64,000 nt of DNA from Euleptes europaea (GCF_029931775.1 NC_079316.1:72078064-72142063); one strand, 5' to 3'; positions 43,710-56,385 are shown, counted from the stretch's first letter. A program made the numbers and translations. Notes: generated by a model not told the origin, from the letters alone.

Positions 43710-45418
43710 GCAGTGGGAAGGATGCCCCACTTCACTGCTTCTTTAGACAGGAACCAAAAGTACTGTGTTATGGTAACAGCAGTCAGAATCTAAAGACTGT
43801 GCTTAACCAGGAATTATTTCTTTACAAAATCTATTTGAAAGATCCTGGACAAATCTCAGACCTCTGCAATTAATTAAGAAAGCATGCCTTATTTCAGCTC
43901 TACCACTAGGCCCAACTCTCTCATGAGAACTAGAGACTCCTGAAAGCAGTCACGATGCTGAAAATTCCCATTACATATAAAGTACACAGATGAAAAACGA
44001 GGTAAAACACAACAAGGGTAATCAACCTTTAAAAAAGGAAAACAGCATTTCCGCTGTACAGAAAAGAATCTGGAATTTCACATGCATTTATTTATTAATT
44101 AAAATATTTAAACCCTGCCTTTCCTTTTAGCTCAAGAAGGCTTGCAAATGACACTTAAAACATTACAGAATAGAGCCAAATACCTCCCCCCTTTAAAAGA
44201 TGCCTGCCATTCATACACCTTCCAAAACCCTGGCAAAAAGCAAGCCCTGCAGCGTCATCTAAAGATCTCCAACGAGGGGGCTCTCCTTGCCCATTCCACG
44301 GTTGATTTATTTATTAAAACATTTATATCCCACATTTCCTCGTGATTAACGGCAGCTATGAGTTGGAGCCATGAATCTGCAATTCAACCGTTATACAGTT
44401 CACAATGTTCGCATGGGTAGTTTTTTCAGGAAAGTTGGCTACCAGTACACCAATGAACCAGCTTGTTGTAACAGATCTCTAGTTCTGCCCCAGAAATAAA
44501 CCAGAAAAGTAGATGGATGGAAGCATCAGTGGAAGAATGGGAAGCAAGTGCAGGGGCTTGGCCAATGTTCAGTACTTCAGTGGATTTAAACTTATAAATA
44601 TGAACTCCAGGCAAAGATTTGACAACCTCACTAATGATAGCAGGGCACCAAACAACATGCAAATGAACACAGTGCTAGATACCACCTTATTCTGGACCTG
44701 CCATTTTTTTCCTGGGTGGCCAGCAGCAGCTATGTGAGGGCGAAACTTATTTAGGTGGAAAATGTTTTTTAGTTCTTGATTTACATCAGATCCTGCTCAT
44801 GGTACTCTATGCAACATAAATGAAATGCACTTCAAAAGTTCACAGCATATTCCACAGCAACATGATAAATTACAATGTCTCCTGCATCTGCTTGGGGACA
44901 CAATTTCTGTAGCAGAAATATGCCCAAGCAGAAAACGAGTAAGAAGATATTGGCCTCGTTTATAGCTTCAGAAGATAGTGTTTGACATAATTCATAACCC
45001 CTAATTAAATTTGTGTGCGCTCTAATTCATGCCATTATGTAGTTAAATTTAAGCTATCAACAAAGGTATAATTTTTTACTCAGCGACAAACGCAAAAAAA
45101 AATTATACATATGTAGTCAGTAGTATTGCAAGTTAGGCGTATATTTAGCTACATGTTGCAGTTAAGTAGATTATCATTACTAATTCCTTTGGCATTCACA
45201 GTAATACAATTAGGCATAAGGAATTAACATAGATATAATATTAAAGTACTGGTTTACTATCTGCAGAGATCAACAATAGAAATTACCATGCTAATTCACT
45301 TTTGCTGATGTTATTGGATGCCACTGATAAATTGAGACTATCCTGGACTATTAAAATTAGTACCAGTACAGTATTTTCAAAGGTAACTGGTGCCATTCCA
45401 TTTTAAGCTATTTCAGGC
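43710..45418. other. Non-coding, nothing recognised
   Basis: AT-rich, with no exon or known repeat. Confidence 0.45.
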
Positions 45419-45890
45419 TGCAATCCTGGGGGGGGGGGAATCTCCACAGGAGCCAGCGTGACCCCACACCAGCATACATGCCACTTTATCACGGGATAAA
45501 GTGGCAAACACGCTGGCGTGGGGGCAAACACACCGACGTCCGGGAGCAACAAAGCTCCACCAACCCCCGCCGCCACCGCAGCCAGTCTGGGAATTAAATC
45601 CTGGAAGAGAACGGCCATGCTGGTGTTGGGGAGGTGTCCCCGGGGGCAGAGCTGCCTTTGGGCAGCTTCCTAACCCTGTTCGCTCTGGGAATGCCCCCTT
45701 GAGCAGCGTCGCGGCTGCGCCACCTTTTTTGGTGGTGCAGCCTCACTGTCTTCAATGGGGAATTCCCCATTTTTTTCCTTTTTTAATTTTTAAATTCCCT
45801 TTTTTTCCCTCCGTGGTGTCCGGGAAGCCACTCTCAGCCACCACAGATCTACCCTCCCTTTTGGAATGGGCTGCCCGCTAACCAAAGATG
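45419..45890. repeat. GC-rich repeat of unknown family
   Basis: Holds AGGAGCCAGCGTGACCCCAC, a perfect hairpin GCCACTTTATC/GATAAAGTGGC (about 45,480-45,505), and CGTCGCGGCTGCGCCACC. A related piece in reverse lies at 19,590-19,685. Higher CpG than its surroundings; ends not defined. Confidence 0.5.
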
Positions 45891-46825
45891 CAAGGGACAG
45901 TATAATCAAATGGGAAATTTATCTAGGCAGGAAACTACTGTTCCCCTCTCTTTACTTATTCTTGGATTTCAAAGTGAATCATTATGTTTCCTTTGAAACG
46001 CACTCTGCATTATATCAAAATAACCATATACAACCGCAGGAAATATAAAGGTAAAAGTTCATTTAATGCTTTGCCATTCTGTATCAGAGATTCAAAGTGA
46101 ATTGCAGCTACAAATTAACTCGAGTCATTCATGACCTACCTACCTCACAGGGTGTCTGTTGTGGGGAGGGGAAGGTGATTATTAATAACTGGCTGTTGCA
46201 AAATGTTGAAAATATGCATGTGAGGAAATGTCTGGCATTACAATCATCTATATAAATGTGTTACACATCCATAGACAGATTGGCAAAAAAAAAAAAAAAA
46301 AAGTGTCATTAGCCAATTATCATTCCTTGTTTCTATTGAGGAAATGAAGCCATTTCTCTGTAATTTATTCCACTCCTTAACCTAAGACCAATTCTATTTA
46401 GAATTATTTATGTTGTCATTGGTACAAATAGCACATCTGCACCTTTTTTTCTTGATATCATTTTGCATCTGGTAGGCAGATGCTGCTGCTCGTTATCTGA
46501 CTCTGTAGGTCACTGAAAATGGATATTGAGCTATTCTGCCTCCTACAGCTTTGGTAAAGTGCCAAACTGACTTGGAGAAAGTGAAATGCTTGAATTTCTT
46601 ACCCGTGCTTAAAAAAACAACAACCCCACAAACAAGCAGAATTTCCAAATGACATTGATTCTGCAAGAACACTGTTGTCCCTAAATGGATTTTCCCAACA
46701 CTAGATGCTTTTTTCAAACAAAATACTTTTTGACAATGTAAACATATAAACCTATCTACCCTTTAAACATTACAATAGTGCCATGGAATCTGTGTTTTGT
46801 TGTTTTCATCCTTCAGCCCTGTGAG
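45891..46825. other. Mostly non-coding; SINE fragment and poly(A) run
   Basis: A fragment of family-1 SINE body (CTACCTACCTCACAGGGTGT, about 46,136-46,185) and an A18 run at 46,285-46,302. Nothing else recognised. Confidence 0.55.
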
Positions 46826-47090
46826 ACATAAGAACATGAGAAAAGTCATGCTGGATCAGACCAAGGCCCATCAAGTCCAGCAGTCAGTTCACACAGTGGC
46901 CAACCAGGTGCCTCTAGGAAGCCCCCAAACAAGACGACTGCAGCAGCATCCTGCCTGTGTTCCACAGCACCTAATATAACGGGCATGCTCCTCTGATACT
47001 AGAGAGAATAGGTATGCATCATGACTAGTAGCCATGGATAGCCCTATTCTCCATGAACAAGTCCATTCCCTTCTTAAAGCCTCCAACCAT
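46826..47090 (-). mobile_element. CR1-type LINE fragment
   Basis: GACATAAGAACATGAGAAAA, ATGCTGGATCAGACCAAGGC and GACGACTGCAGCAGCATCCT match the copy at 33,451, which continues further. Confidence 0.75.
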
Positions 47091-47141
47091 GGGACTAATT
47101 GTGTGAGTCCTTTCCACAGTTCCTAGTTCTGGCTGAAGGTC

Positions 47142-47412
47142 AGTTTCACATAGAAAGGACCACATAGGTCCATGGGCCAAACGAAACATTACAGCAGCCA
47201 CGGGACCAACCCATGGCCATGGAGGCCACTTGATAGGAGAATTTAGCCATTAAAGAATTGCTGCAACGGCCTGATAGGGACTGTGCCCTCGCTGCAATTT
47301 TTAAATGGCTAAATTCTCCTCTAAAATGGTCTCTTTGGCATAGGCTGGCCCCTTGGCTGCTGTCACATCTAGTTTGTCCCATGTGATTGTGGTTCTTTAA
47401 CCATTTCAGCTG
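47142..47412. mobile_element. Palindromic MITE with roughly 95-120 bp arms
   Basis: CAAACGAAACATTACAGCAG / CTGCTGTCACATCTAGTTTG and AGGAGAATTTAGCCATTAAA / TTTAAATGGCTAAATTCTCC are inverted in order around a 26-bp centre, at about 75% arm identity. Outer ends near CAGTTTCACATAG / TTTCAGCTG are approximate. Confidence 0.65.
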
Positions 47413-48696
47413 TGTCCTCAACCCACGGAAAAGTGGCTCCCACAGCATAAAAGGCATTTTAGGACCTCTCAAGCCAGTAACATTTTCAAAACACTTATTT
47501 GTATAAATTATAAAACACTTGTCATATCAACAAAATTAAACAAAACTTCCCCTTAGGCCACTGCTAGTTATTTGATAGGATAAGTGGCCTAGTACAGCAA
47601 TGCCCAAATGGCATTAGAAACCACAGTGTGCCTTGGAAACCTGGTGGGATTGGTTACAAAGCTATCAGTAGTGACAAGCAAAATACTTGGTACAATGGAG
47701 TGGATGTTGTGGTGGGTTACCTCTGCTTAGAAAGGTGAGTGGATTGATGGATCTTTCTTGCCCTGAAGTCTCCTGTTCAAAAGGACTGGAACCACTGGTA
47801 TATGCTTCTGACTTACCGAAGAAATTCAAAACGTTTGCACATGGGAAGGAAAGAACAAAGGTTAGGCTAATAACAATACACCATCCATGCCAAATTTTAG
47901 GACATCTTTCAATAAGGCCACACACAGAGAGAGAGATAACATCTGCCAACCAGCTCTGAGGGTTTTTCTGCACACTGCAGTGTTTGTGCAGTTGCGCAAT
48001 GGATGTACGGCAATTGTCCATGAGTGCTATGCTTCATGGCACAATCGTTACTGCATCTGCACTCTGAGCATCAGTATACGTACTTGCTAGATCATTGTAT
48101 GCTTCATTACTTCTAAGATCTTCTGCTGAGTACCAAGAGATTGCCTAGTTCAACTCTTCTCCAGGAGTCACCGTGATTTAATTCTCAGCCACCACTACAA
48201 ACTTCCACTGACAATTGAGGGCACACCTCTGAGATTGATGAAGGAAATTCCAGGAAGACTTCTAAGAAAAAGAAAAGATTTCTCAGAGATTGTAGAACAA
48301 CTCTGAATATTTGTTTAAGAGGCGCTGAAAACAGATTTGTACCCACTTTACATTATTTAGGAACAGATGTGTATCACATGCACATTAAAAGAAAATAGCC
48401 CCTGAGGATCATCGTCCGCCATTGCATGCACACATGCCTGCAGTATTCAAGGATTCTAGAGATCATAAAGTGTGGTGACTAAGAGAAGCCTTAGAATGTT
48501 CCCTATTCAAATCTTACCTAATCTGTAAACCCAATAGATGGCCTTAGGGAAGCTGTTTATATCTCAGGGTCAAATTTGATGTGACCCTCATGGGTGTATG
48601 AGCTAGGATTTCTCAGCCACTGTACAGAATGCCCTACCAAAAGATATTGATGTCCCCCTCCGTTCTTGGCTTTCTAGTAAAATGTGACCAGGGTCC
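47413..48696. other. Non-coding, nothing recognised
   Basis: No exon or repeat family seen; the overlapping frames near 47,665-48,021 on both strands are not protein-like. Confidence 0.45.
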
Positions 48697-48790
48697 GCTA
48701 GTCCAACCCCCTGCACAATGCAGAAAATTCACAACTACCTCCCCCCCAGTACCACCAGTGACTCCTACTCCATGCCCAAAAGATGGCAAA
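48697..48790 (-). mobile_element. CR1 LINE 3'-end fragment
   Basis: AGTCCAACCCCCTGCACAAT followed by GCAGAAAATTCACAACTACC matches the 3' end of the copies at 36,236 and, reversed, 55,100. Confidence 0.8.
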
Positions 48791-49123
48791 AACAACAGCA
48801 ACCCTGCAGGTTCCCTTGCCAAATGTGCTTTTTATGGATGCTGCTGCTATATATTTATTTATATCTATATATCCAATTCTGAACATGGGCCCAGAATGCA
48901 GATAAAAAAAATCTGCACATAGGGCCATGTACAAACCAGCAGGAATCCCCAGGTTTGCAGGAAAATATGGTACATATATATATGTCCCTTTGTGAAAAGA
49001 ATGACACTGATATTTTATGAAACTAGTGGCCTTTTTAGGGTTGGACAATTACCAGCTAGACCAATTGCCCAACCAATATTATTGAAGCTTTCAAACAGTT
49101 AGTGTCAGCACCAGGTAGGAGGT

Positions 49124-49333
49124 TAGGGTTGCCAGGTCCCTCTTCACCACCAGCGGGAGGTTTTTGGGGCGGAGCCTGAGGAGGGTGGGGTTCAGGGAGG
49201 GGAGGGACTTCCATGCCATAGAATCCAATTACCAAAGCAGCCATTTTTCTCCAGGGGAACTGATCTCTATCGGCTGGAGATCAGTTGTAATAGCAGGAGA
49301 TCTCCAGCTATTACCTGGAGGTTGGCAACCCTA
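49124..49333 (+). mobile_element. hAT-type MITE, full length
   Basis: TAGGGTTGCCAGGTCCC to GGAGGTTGGCAACCCTA; flanks TAGGAGGT and GAGGAGGT match at 7 of 8. Confidence 0.9.
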
Positions 49334-49660
49334 GAGGAGGTAGAGAGTCAGACCACCCCCCAAAAAAATCCCAATGTAAAATAAAAGGGAGGAAGAGGAA
49401 TGGAGCAAGAGAGAAGGAAAGTTAAAACAGGATACTGAGAGAGAAACAGAAAAGGGGGGGGGACTGACTGGCTGAATGATTAATTCTGCCAGGGAAAGAG
49501 AAAAAGTTAGGTAGGAGGGGGGGGAGGAAAGGAGAGGGCCTGCCAGGATGAAAACTGAAGATAAGGGGGTGGGAGAAAAAGGTAGGTAGAGGGGAGAAGA
49601 TACTAGAGACACTGCTGAGGAAAAGAAAGAGGGAAATTGGGGAAACTAAATTCTTCTTGA
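49334..49660. repeat. Purine-rich tract
   Basis: About 300 bp dominated by A and G (GGAGGAAGAGGAATGGAGCA, GGGGGGGGAGGAAAGGAGAG). In reverse it resembles the pyrimidine tract at 24,424 in composition and in short phrases; kinship is uncertain. Confidence 0.65.
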
Positions 49661-51541
49661 GTCCTTGTAGATCCTCCGCCTGTTTATCTAAAGTGCGGTT
49701 TTAATGTTGTTAGTTTTACTGGATGTTTTATAACCAGTTTTGTTTGAGAGAAGAAAGGTGGAATATATATTCAGCAAGCACAACATGCACCCACTGCCTG
49801 AGCACGGCTGAGTAGAAAAGTACATATGGTGGGGTGGGGGAGAGGTGGACAGACTGAAGGGAGTGTAGCTGCAAGAGGAGAGAAGCTTCTGCATTCCTCT
49901 CCCACACACCCCTTTTGCTCTTAAAAAGGACGCTACCCACACTTTCTATGTTACTGGGAAGAACTGTGTTAAAATGCATGGACCTGTCTTATCTGCGGAG
50001 CTAGATGCTCATTTATCATTTTGGGACACTAGATAATATTTGCTTATCTTCCTGGGTGATTACTGGTATTACTGAGATAATAAATGGAGTACCTTTGAAC
50101 ACTCTAATATGCTGTATAAATGCTAACTATGCTGGCTGTCATGGTAAGTTTGTTTCTATTGCAAAATTGGAAGTTATCCCAAATCCTCAACAGTTATGGG
50201 ATTTTGCCACCTTTCTCTCTCTCTGTCCTTTTAATTGAATATGTTACTTGTATCTGGGTTTTATTTTTTTTACTGTCTTTTAGGTGTTCTACAGACAAAA
50301 TGTAATTATGCAAAATCTGCATCTGACTCCCTAGTTGTCTGTCTCCAGTTGCAGGGAAATTGGGAACATTACCAGTGCCTAGTTCTACACATACTGAGTT
50401 TGCTGCTAAGGAAAAACCAGGTAGCAGGAAATGAGAACAGAGCTGCCGTTTTAGCAACACAAACAGGTTGTTAATACGAAGAAAAGCCATGCATTGAATC
50501 CCCCATTTACCACATCAGGGGCTCTGATTATTTTGTACATCTAGAAGAAGACTCCCGTGAGGATTTATGTTAATTGTTAGATACTGTATCCACAAACCAG
50601 ACACCCCATTCATGTTAGTTCTACTCAACCATTTCACAATCTAAGTGGAACTGCATTTATAAACTGCATTTATAGTTCATACTTGGGGAGCTTAGAATGA
50701 TACTTATATGTGTAAAACAATGGAATTTTAAAAACTGGAACATTTTATGAACAGTTCCTTGCACATGCTGGAACTCAAACAAAAACCGTCTGCAATTGTT
50801 TGCTTCAGTATCAAAGTGTTGGTGAACCAATTATCAATCCCAAGGAATCTTAAAGATGTATAGGCATTTGTAGCCTCCCTGAACCATCAGCATTCCCCCA
50901 ACGAACTTATCTTATCTAGGAAAAAGGAGGAATTGCCAAACTCATCATGATATTCTCTTTTTTTAAAACCCAGAGACAATTAGATGTGAAACAGATTCCT
51001 CCCAACATATATTCTTTTTGAATCAGTTGTTTCCAGGCCATGACTTGCTGCAGGCCCTGCTGCTTGCTAACTATGTCCCAAACTTAATACGGGATAGACA
51101 TTGTATTTGCAATTGCAACGTTTTTTATCCTCAGAGTCACTGCAATCTAAGCCCACTGAAATAAATTGACTAGGTCTAGAGTAACTCTGCATAGGATTGC
51201 ACTGTCATTCGGGGAGGAGGGGATCTAAAAGAAGCAAATAGATGAGTACACCTTAAATGTCAAAAAGTGCTTATGAAATAATTCAAAGCCATCTCAAATG
51301 TTAAGCCACTTCAAATGTCAATGGAATGAATTAAGCTTGGTCCTGTGCAATGGGTGGAGGTCACGGGATCGTGTGTTGTGAAAATCTCCCACAGCGAGAG
51401 AGGAAGAGTCCAAACAACAACAGCCAGTCAGTCCCTTTTAATCAATTCAGAAGAGTTCCTGACATTCATTTTGCTATTATCTAATTAGCCCTTTGTGTGC
51501 TATTTTGCCTGCTCAACTGGGAGGCAAACCAGAAGAAGACC
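49661..51541. other. Non-coding, with one small palindromic repeat
   Basis: Positions 51,131-51,205 (AGTCACTGCAATCTAAGCCC ... TCTGCATAGGATTGCACTGT) resemble one arm of the mariner-type MITE at 26,441. Nothing else recognised. Confidence 0.45.
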
Positions 51542-51734
51542 TAGGGCTGCCAACTTCCAGGTACTAGCTGGAGATCTCCCGCTATTACAACTGATCTCCA
51601 GCTGATAGAGATCAGTTAACCTGGAGAAAACAGCCGCTTTGGCAATTGGACTCTACGGCGTTGAAGTCCCTCCCCTCCCCAGGCTCTGCCCCCAAAATAT
51701 CCAGGTATTTCCCAATCCAGACCTGGCAACCCTA
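51542..51734 (-). mobile_element. hAT-type MITE, second end type, perfect TSD
   Basis: TAGGGCTGCCAACTTCC to GACCTGGCAACCCTA, flanked by AGAAGACC at 51,534-51,541 and 51,735-51,742. About 16 bp shorter than the type copy, missing part of the CCCCACCCTCC box. Confidence 0.92.
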
Positions 51735-51859
51735 AGAAGACCCCCCCACCCCAATAGCCACTGAACAATGGGCATGTACTGGTTATATGAGGCAGTGCTG
51801 GTTTCCCTTCCACTTTCTTCAGGTGTAACAGTCCACCATAAGCCATACACCAGGACAAT

Positions 51860-53660
51860 ATTTAAGAATTAAAAACAAAGAATTTTTTTGCCATATCGAC
51901 CGTGCAAGCTTTACAAAAGCGGCTCAGAACACTCTTAATCTACGGGTATCAGGAGTGGTTGAATATTTTAATAGCTGTGTCACATTAAATTTATGTCAGG
52001 CAACAGTATATTTGAACAATAAATGAAAAATGCAATAATGAATCAACCATTGACAAGGAGCAATCACAAAAACGTTGTTCTGGAGAAATCCCAGCAAGAC
52101 ACCCCTTCATCTGTGCTGTAGGCAGCCCATTAAAGCATGCAAGCATATATGACTGTCTTAATTTAGGTATCATCAGCATATAAAGATAGAATGGGAATTC
52201 AAATTCGGCTAAGTATTTGATTCTCACACGGAGTAGGGAACATTTCTGTCTGGCATCTTGGATTAATAGGTTCCAGTCTTGTTTAAAAAGCTTCTTAATA
52301 ATTAACACTCTTTCCTGCTCTACCAAAGAGGTCAAGACCTCAAAGGAGCCAGTTGTGTGATTTTTGAATTCACAATTTTATTCCACCAGGACCAACAGCG
52401 CTCTCGAGCTGCCAATCAAGTAAGCACTCTCAGCATTAAGTAGCCTGTATTTAAAATGTATTATGTCTTTCCAAATCAAAGCAGACATTTTGGGAAGGCC
52501 CAGTTCCAAGTGCACAACTGAAGATGCTATACACGGAAGTAAGGCAAGGATTTTATGAAAAAAAGAAATCTGCAGCTTGTCAAGTAATTCAACTGGACCT
52601 GAGAACCAAATTTGAGGAGGAGGAGGAAGAGTTGGTTTTTATATGCCGACTTTCTCCACCACTTAAGGAAGACTCAGACCAGCTTGCAATCACCTTCCCT
52701 TCCCCTCCCCACAACAGACACCCTGTGAGGTAGGTGGGGCTGAGAGAGCTCTAACAGAGCTGTGACTAGCCCAAGGTCACCCAGCTGGCTTCATGTGTAG
52801 GAGCGGGGAAACAAATCCAGTTCACCAGATTAGAGTCCGCCGCTCATGTGGAGGAGTGGGGAATCAAACCCGGTTCTCCAGATCAGAGTTCACTGCTCCA
52901 AACCACTGCTCTTAACCACTACCCCACGCTAGTAGTGAACTAGTGAACTAGTGCCCTATATGCTCTCAACAGTGCTGGTATAAACTGAGAGCCTTGGATA
53001 AAAAAGAGTTTCTTAAGTGCCATCATTGACAGTTCTGTTTTATGCTTAACATATTGAATATGCTTAGACTGGGAGAAATCTGATCTGAAGACGATCCCCA
53101 AATTCATTGACCACTTGCATCAAGCATAGGGCAACTGTCCACCTTTTGATTGGTGACTTTTTTTTTTGCAAAAATCGCAATTTTAGATTTGTCATAATTG
53201 ACCTCTAGAAGTTTATTGCCTCAGTAGGCCATAAAAGCTTTTATAGCTCTCTTCAGGCCAATCCGAGACCTAGGAAGCAGTACTAGATCACCCGCATATA
53301 ATAAGGCAGGAACTGAACAACCTTCCAGACAAGGCGCATGGATGGGAACATCCCATAAATTAGGCACAAAAACATTCAAAAATTGGTTAAGCCAATGTGG
53401 TGCAAGTATACAATCCTGCTGCACTCCTCGGTTACATAGCCCGAATTATCTAGTTTAATACACAATGAATTCCCAGAATAAAGGTTCATAATTAATTTCA
53501 GCAGCACTGATTTCACTTCTACATGGCTTCCCCATCTGGCTTGTCTCGGTGCTGTATAGTATCTGGTAGGAGTTACAGGTGAAACACTGTTGAATGAACT
53601 GAAACTGATTCCAGACCAAACGATACATTTCTCTATATGTAGAATGTTTTATATGAACCA
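51860..53660 (-). mobile_element. Degraded non-CR1 LINE, interrupted by a SINE
   Basis: At 53,221-53,424 the minus strand encodes an RT-like stretch: QQDCILAPHWLNQFLNVFVP, then PALLYAGDLVLLPRSR. YAGD stands where active LINEs have YADD. At 51,991-52,335 it encodes the C-terminal finger region (CFNGLPTAQMKGCLAGI, then CDCSLSMVDSLLHFSF), matching the LINE at 36,994. The frames are broken in several places. Confidence 0.7.
52616..52935 (-). mobile_element. tRNA-derived SINE, family 1, inserted in LINE
   Basis: GAAGAGTTGGTTTTTATATG (tail) to CACTACCCCACGCTAG (head), with both B-box segments. It separates the RT and C-terminal parts of the surrounding LINE, so it is younger than that LINE. Confidence 0.87.
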
Positions 53661-54547
53661 ATGGCTACACATACATTTGTGTTTCTTTGCAAGCTATCTG
53701 CTTCTTGTGATAATAGATTCATTGACTGGATAGGGGGAAACTTACATACAAATTAACTCTTAGGTGTTGGGGCAAAATCTGTACACAGGGGTTCACTGTG
53801 AAGTAGTTCTCATTCTTGCCCTTATAGCCTCAAGGTAAGTAATGAGCTCAGCTTTAACATACTCTGCTCCTTTGGGGGGTAGCCTATCAAAAAATGTTGT
53901 ACAAGAGTTTGCACTAGATTTCCGTTAAGGTTCAGGCCATGAATATAAGGCCTTAAGGGCTTTGTATATGTAAAACCATCAAATCAACCCATCATAATTT
54001 CCCAGTTTGGCTTTGTGCCTTCTTAATGACGCCACAATGAAGTTCAAATGTAAAGAAATGTTGACAGGCACCCGCGGTAGCTGCATATTCTATAAGTGTA
54101 TGAGTGGAAATAACAGGCTAAAGAAACTACTTGCCTATTACCCACAACCCCCAAGCCACGCAGTTAATTAGCTTGTTTACCGTGCTGCCAGTGAGCCAGG
54201 ATGGGTAATTTATGGAATACTGACTATCAATGCAGTGCCTGTGAAGAAAGCAGAACGTTAGTGTTTTTAGACAGTCTCTAAACACAATCTCAGAGCACTA
54301 ATGACAAATGGGAGCCTCCTTTCCTCCCATGGGAGATGCAAGGATAGTGCACTGCACAGGTCAATGAGGGGATTCCTTTCCTCAGGCTGCAACTACTGCA
54401 ATCATTTCCCCATGTCACATGTACATATTTTGTATGTTGCCTCAACAGCCCTTTGTCCTTCAGTGGTTGCTAGTAGTACATATGTAGAAAAGCGGGAGCC
54501 CATACAGATATACATAAGAGGATGGTGCTGAGTTGTTTTCTGTTGCC
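53661..54547. other. Non-coding, nothing recognised
   Basis: No exon or repeat identified. Confidence 0.45.
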
Positions 54548-55200
54548 CCAGAAGGTCGGACCAGAACCAACGTGTTGAAATTAAATCAAAAGATTTTCTG
54601 TCTAGGCCAGTGGTTCCCAACCTTTTTTTGACCAGGGACCACTAGGACTTTTTTGTTCGGTGCAGGGACCCCAAGGTTCAAAATAAAAATTCCGAGAATT
54701 TGAAAATAAACTTTAATCATAACTGTTAGTTAAACATTAAACTTAGAATAATATTTGAATATATACATTTTTATAATAGAGAACTTTTAATTGAAAATAT
54801 TAATTTATTATGGGTTTATAACTTTGTTTCGCGGACCTTAATTTAGTTTTCGCGGACCCCTGGGGGTCCGTGGATCCCCGGTTGGGAACCAGTGGTCTAG
54901 ACGTTAGGAAGAATTTTCCAACAGTTAGAGCGGTTCCTCAGTGGAACAGGCTTCCTCGGGAGGTGGTAAGCTCTCCTTCCCTGCAGGTTTTTAAGCAGAG
55001 GCTAGATGACTATCAGCAATGCTGATTCTATTAACTTAGGCAGTTCATGAGAGGGAGGGCATCTTGGCCATCTTCTGGGCATGGAGTAGGGGTCACTGAG
55101 GGTGCGGAGGGGGGAAGGTAGTTGTGAAATTCCTGCATTGTGCAGGGGGTTGGACTAGATGACCCTGGTGACCCCTTCCAACTCTGTTTCTATACTTGTA
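54548..55200 (+). mobile_element. CR1 LINE 3' end, with hAT insertion
   Basis: GAAGGTCGGACCAGAACCAA begins the element. It resumes after the hAT with CGTTAGGAAGAATTTTCC, GAACAGGCTTCCTCGGGAGG, then GTTGGACTAGATGACCCTGG. This is the forward reading of the inverted copy at 36,236. Confidence 0.85.
54608..54894. mobile_element. hAT MITE (CAGTGGTTCCCAACC ends) in CR1
   Basis: CAGTGGTTCCCAACCTTTTT at the left and GGTTGGGAACCAGTG at the right are inverted; flanks GTCTAGGC (54,600-54,607) and GTCTAGAC (54,895-54,902) match at 7 of 8. The AT-rich interior has no frame. A third hAT family in the window. Confidence 0.87.
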
Positions 55201-55569
55201 TCAGCATGCTATCATGTTGATGTAACATCCCTCCCTCACACATGTATGTAGGGCACACAGGGAGCACCACAATTGTCGGTTACTACCAGTCACTCTAACT
55301 TTTCCTGCTGCTGGTTAAACACTTATGGCACCTATTGCCTTACAGGATCAGTTCTCCATGGAGCAGCCCAGCAGAACATGTAGATACTGTTCCAGCGCAC
55401 GTCTCTACTATGGATGAGTAAATATTGATTTAGTGGCCACAGTACATCTAGTTCATACCACCATGTGGGAAACCTCAAAAGAGAAGGGGAACTAAGGAAA
55501 TTACACCATGCACAGATGTTTGGAGCCCATTAGCTGTTTGCTGCTCTCATGGAACATTACTCATTACTG
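55201..55569. other. Non-coding, nothing recognised
   Basis: No exon or repeat identified. Confidence 0.45.
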
Positions 55570-56385
55570 TCCTTATCTCTCTTTGGACTCTTTGCAGGCA
55601 ACTGTCCACTAAGCCTGGGCAAGATAGACAGTGTGTGAAGCCCCCATGGCTAGGGGACACAACCCCCAGAGGAGGGGGCATCTTTTCTCCAAGTTGTCAG
55701 AGATGAGGCAACATACCAGAACTGTGAGGCTTGTACTATAATGGCTTGCTTCCTTTACCTCACCCTTTGGCCTAGCCAGCTCGCAATTCCTCACTTCCGC
55801 CTGCTTACACCTCACTGCTAGGACTGCTTTCCCCTCCTGGGTCCTTCTCCTAGGTCCTTTCCTGCCCTGCCCTCTGCACCCTTCTTGCAGGGTTAAGCTA
55901 GAGGTAGCCCATCTGCCTGGGTCAGGCGCACGAAGTTTCTCCTGGCTGCTCTTAGAGCCTCAGAAGACCTCTGAAGCTTCGGGAGACATGGTACTTTCCT
56001 GTCTACCAAGACCCCAGGACTGTCTGCCCACAGCCTTCTCTTTGCCTTCAGCTGAGCCTTTTATCCCTCTTCACCTGGGCACTCCTAGTTCCTATTTCCG
56101 TGCTTCTACTATTAAGCAAGATGGCTTTCATGGGAGAGGAATGCTGTTTTCCTGCACCTACTCCTGAGTAAGCCCTTTCTATCAAGGAGGCCTTTACCCC
56201 AGAGGAGACCTTTGCTCCACAGAGGGCTAGGACTGGTGGGCCTTCCTTCTGACTGCTCCTCCCTTTCTGCCCTTGCTGCCCTATCTGGCTCTCCCCTCAG
56301 CTCTGCCACAGAGATGCTGCCCTTCTTAGGGCCATGTTCCTGTTTTACCGCTTCTCCTTCAGAGGCAGGGAGCCGTAGGCTGTGA
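55570..56385 (-). mobile_element. Possible LTR of a retrovirus-like element (fossil, tentative)
   Basis: The right edge, read on the minus strand, begins TGTCACAGCC, and a GGGATAAAAGGC box lies in the middle. The composition contrasts with the flanks. The opposite end and a target duplication were not found. Could be a solo LTR. Confidence 0.3.
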
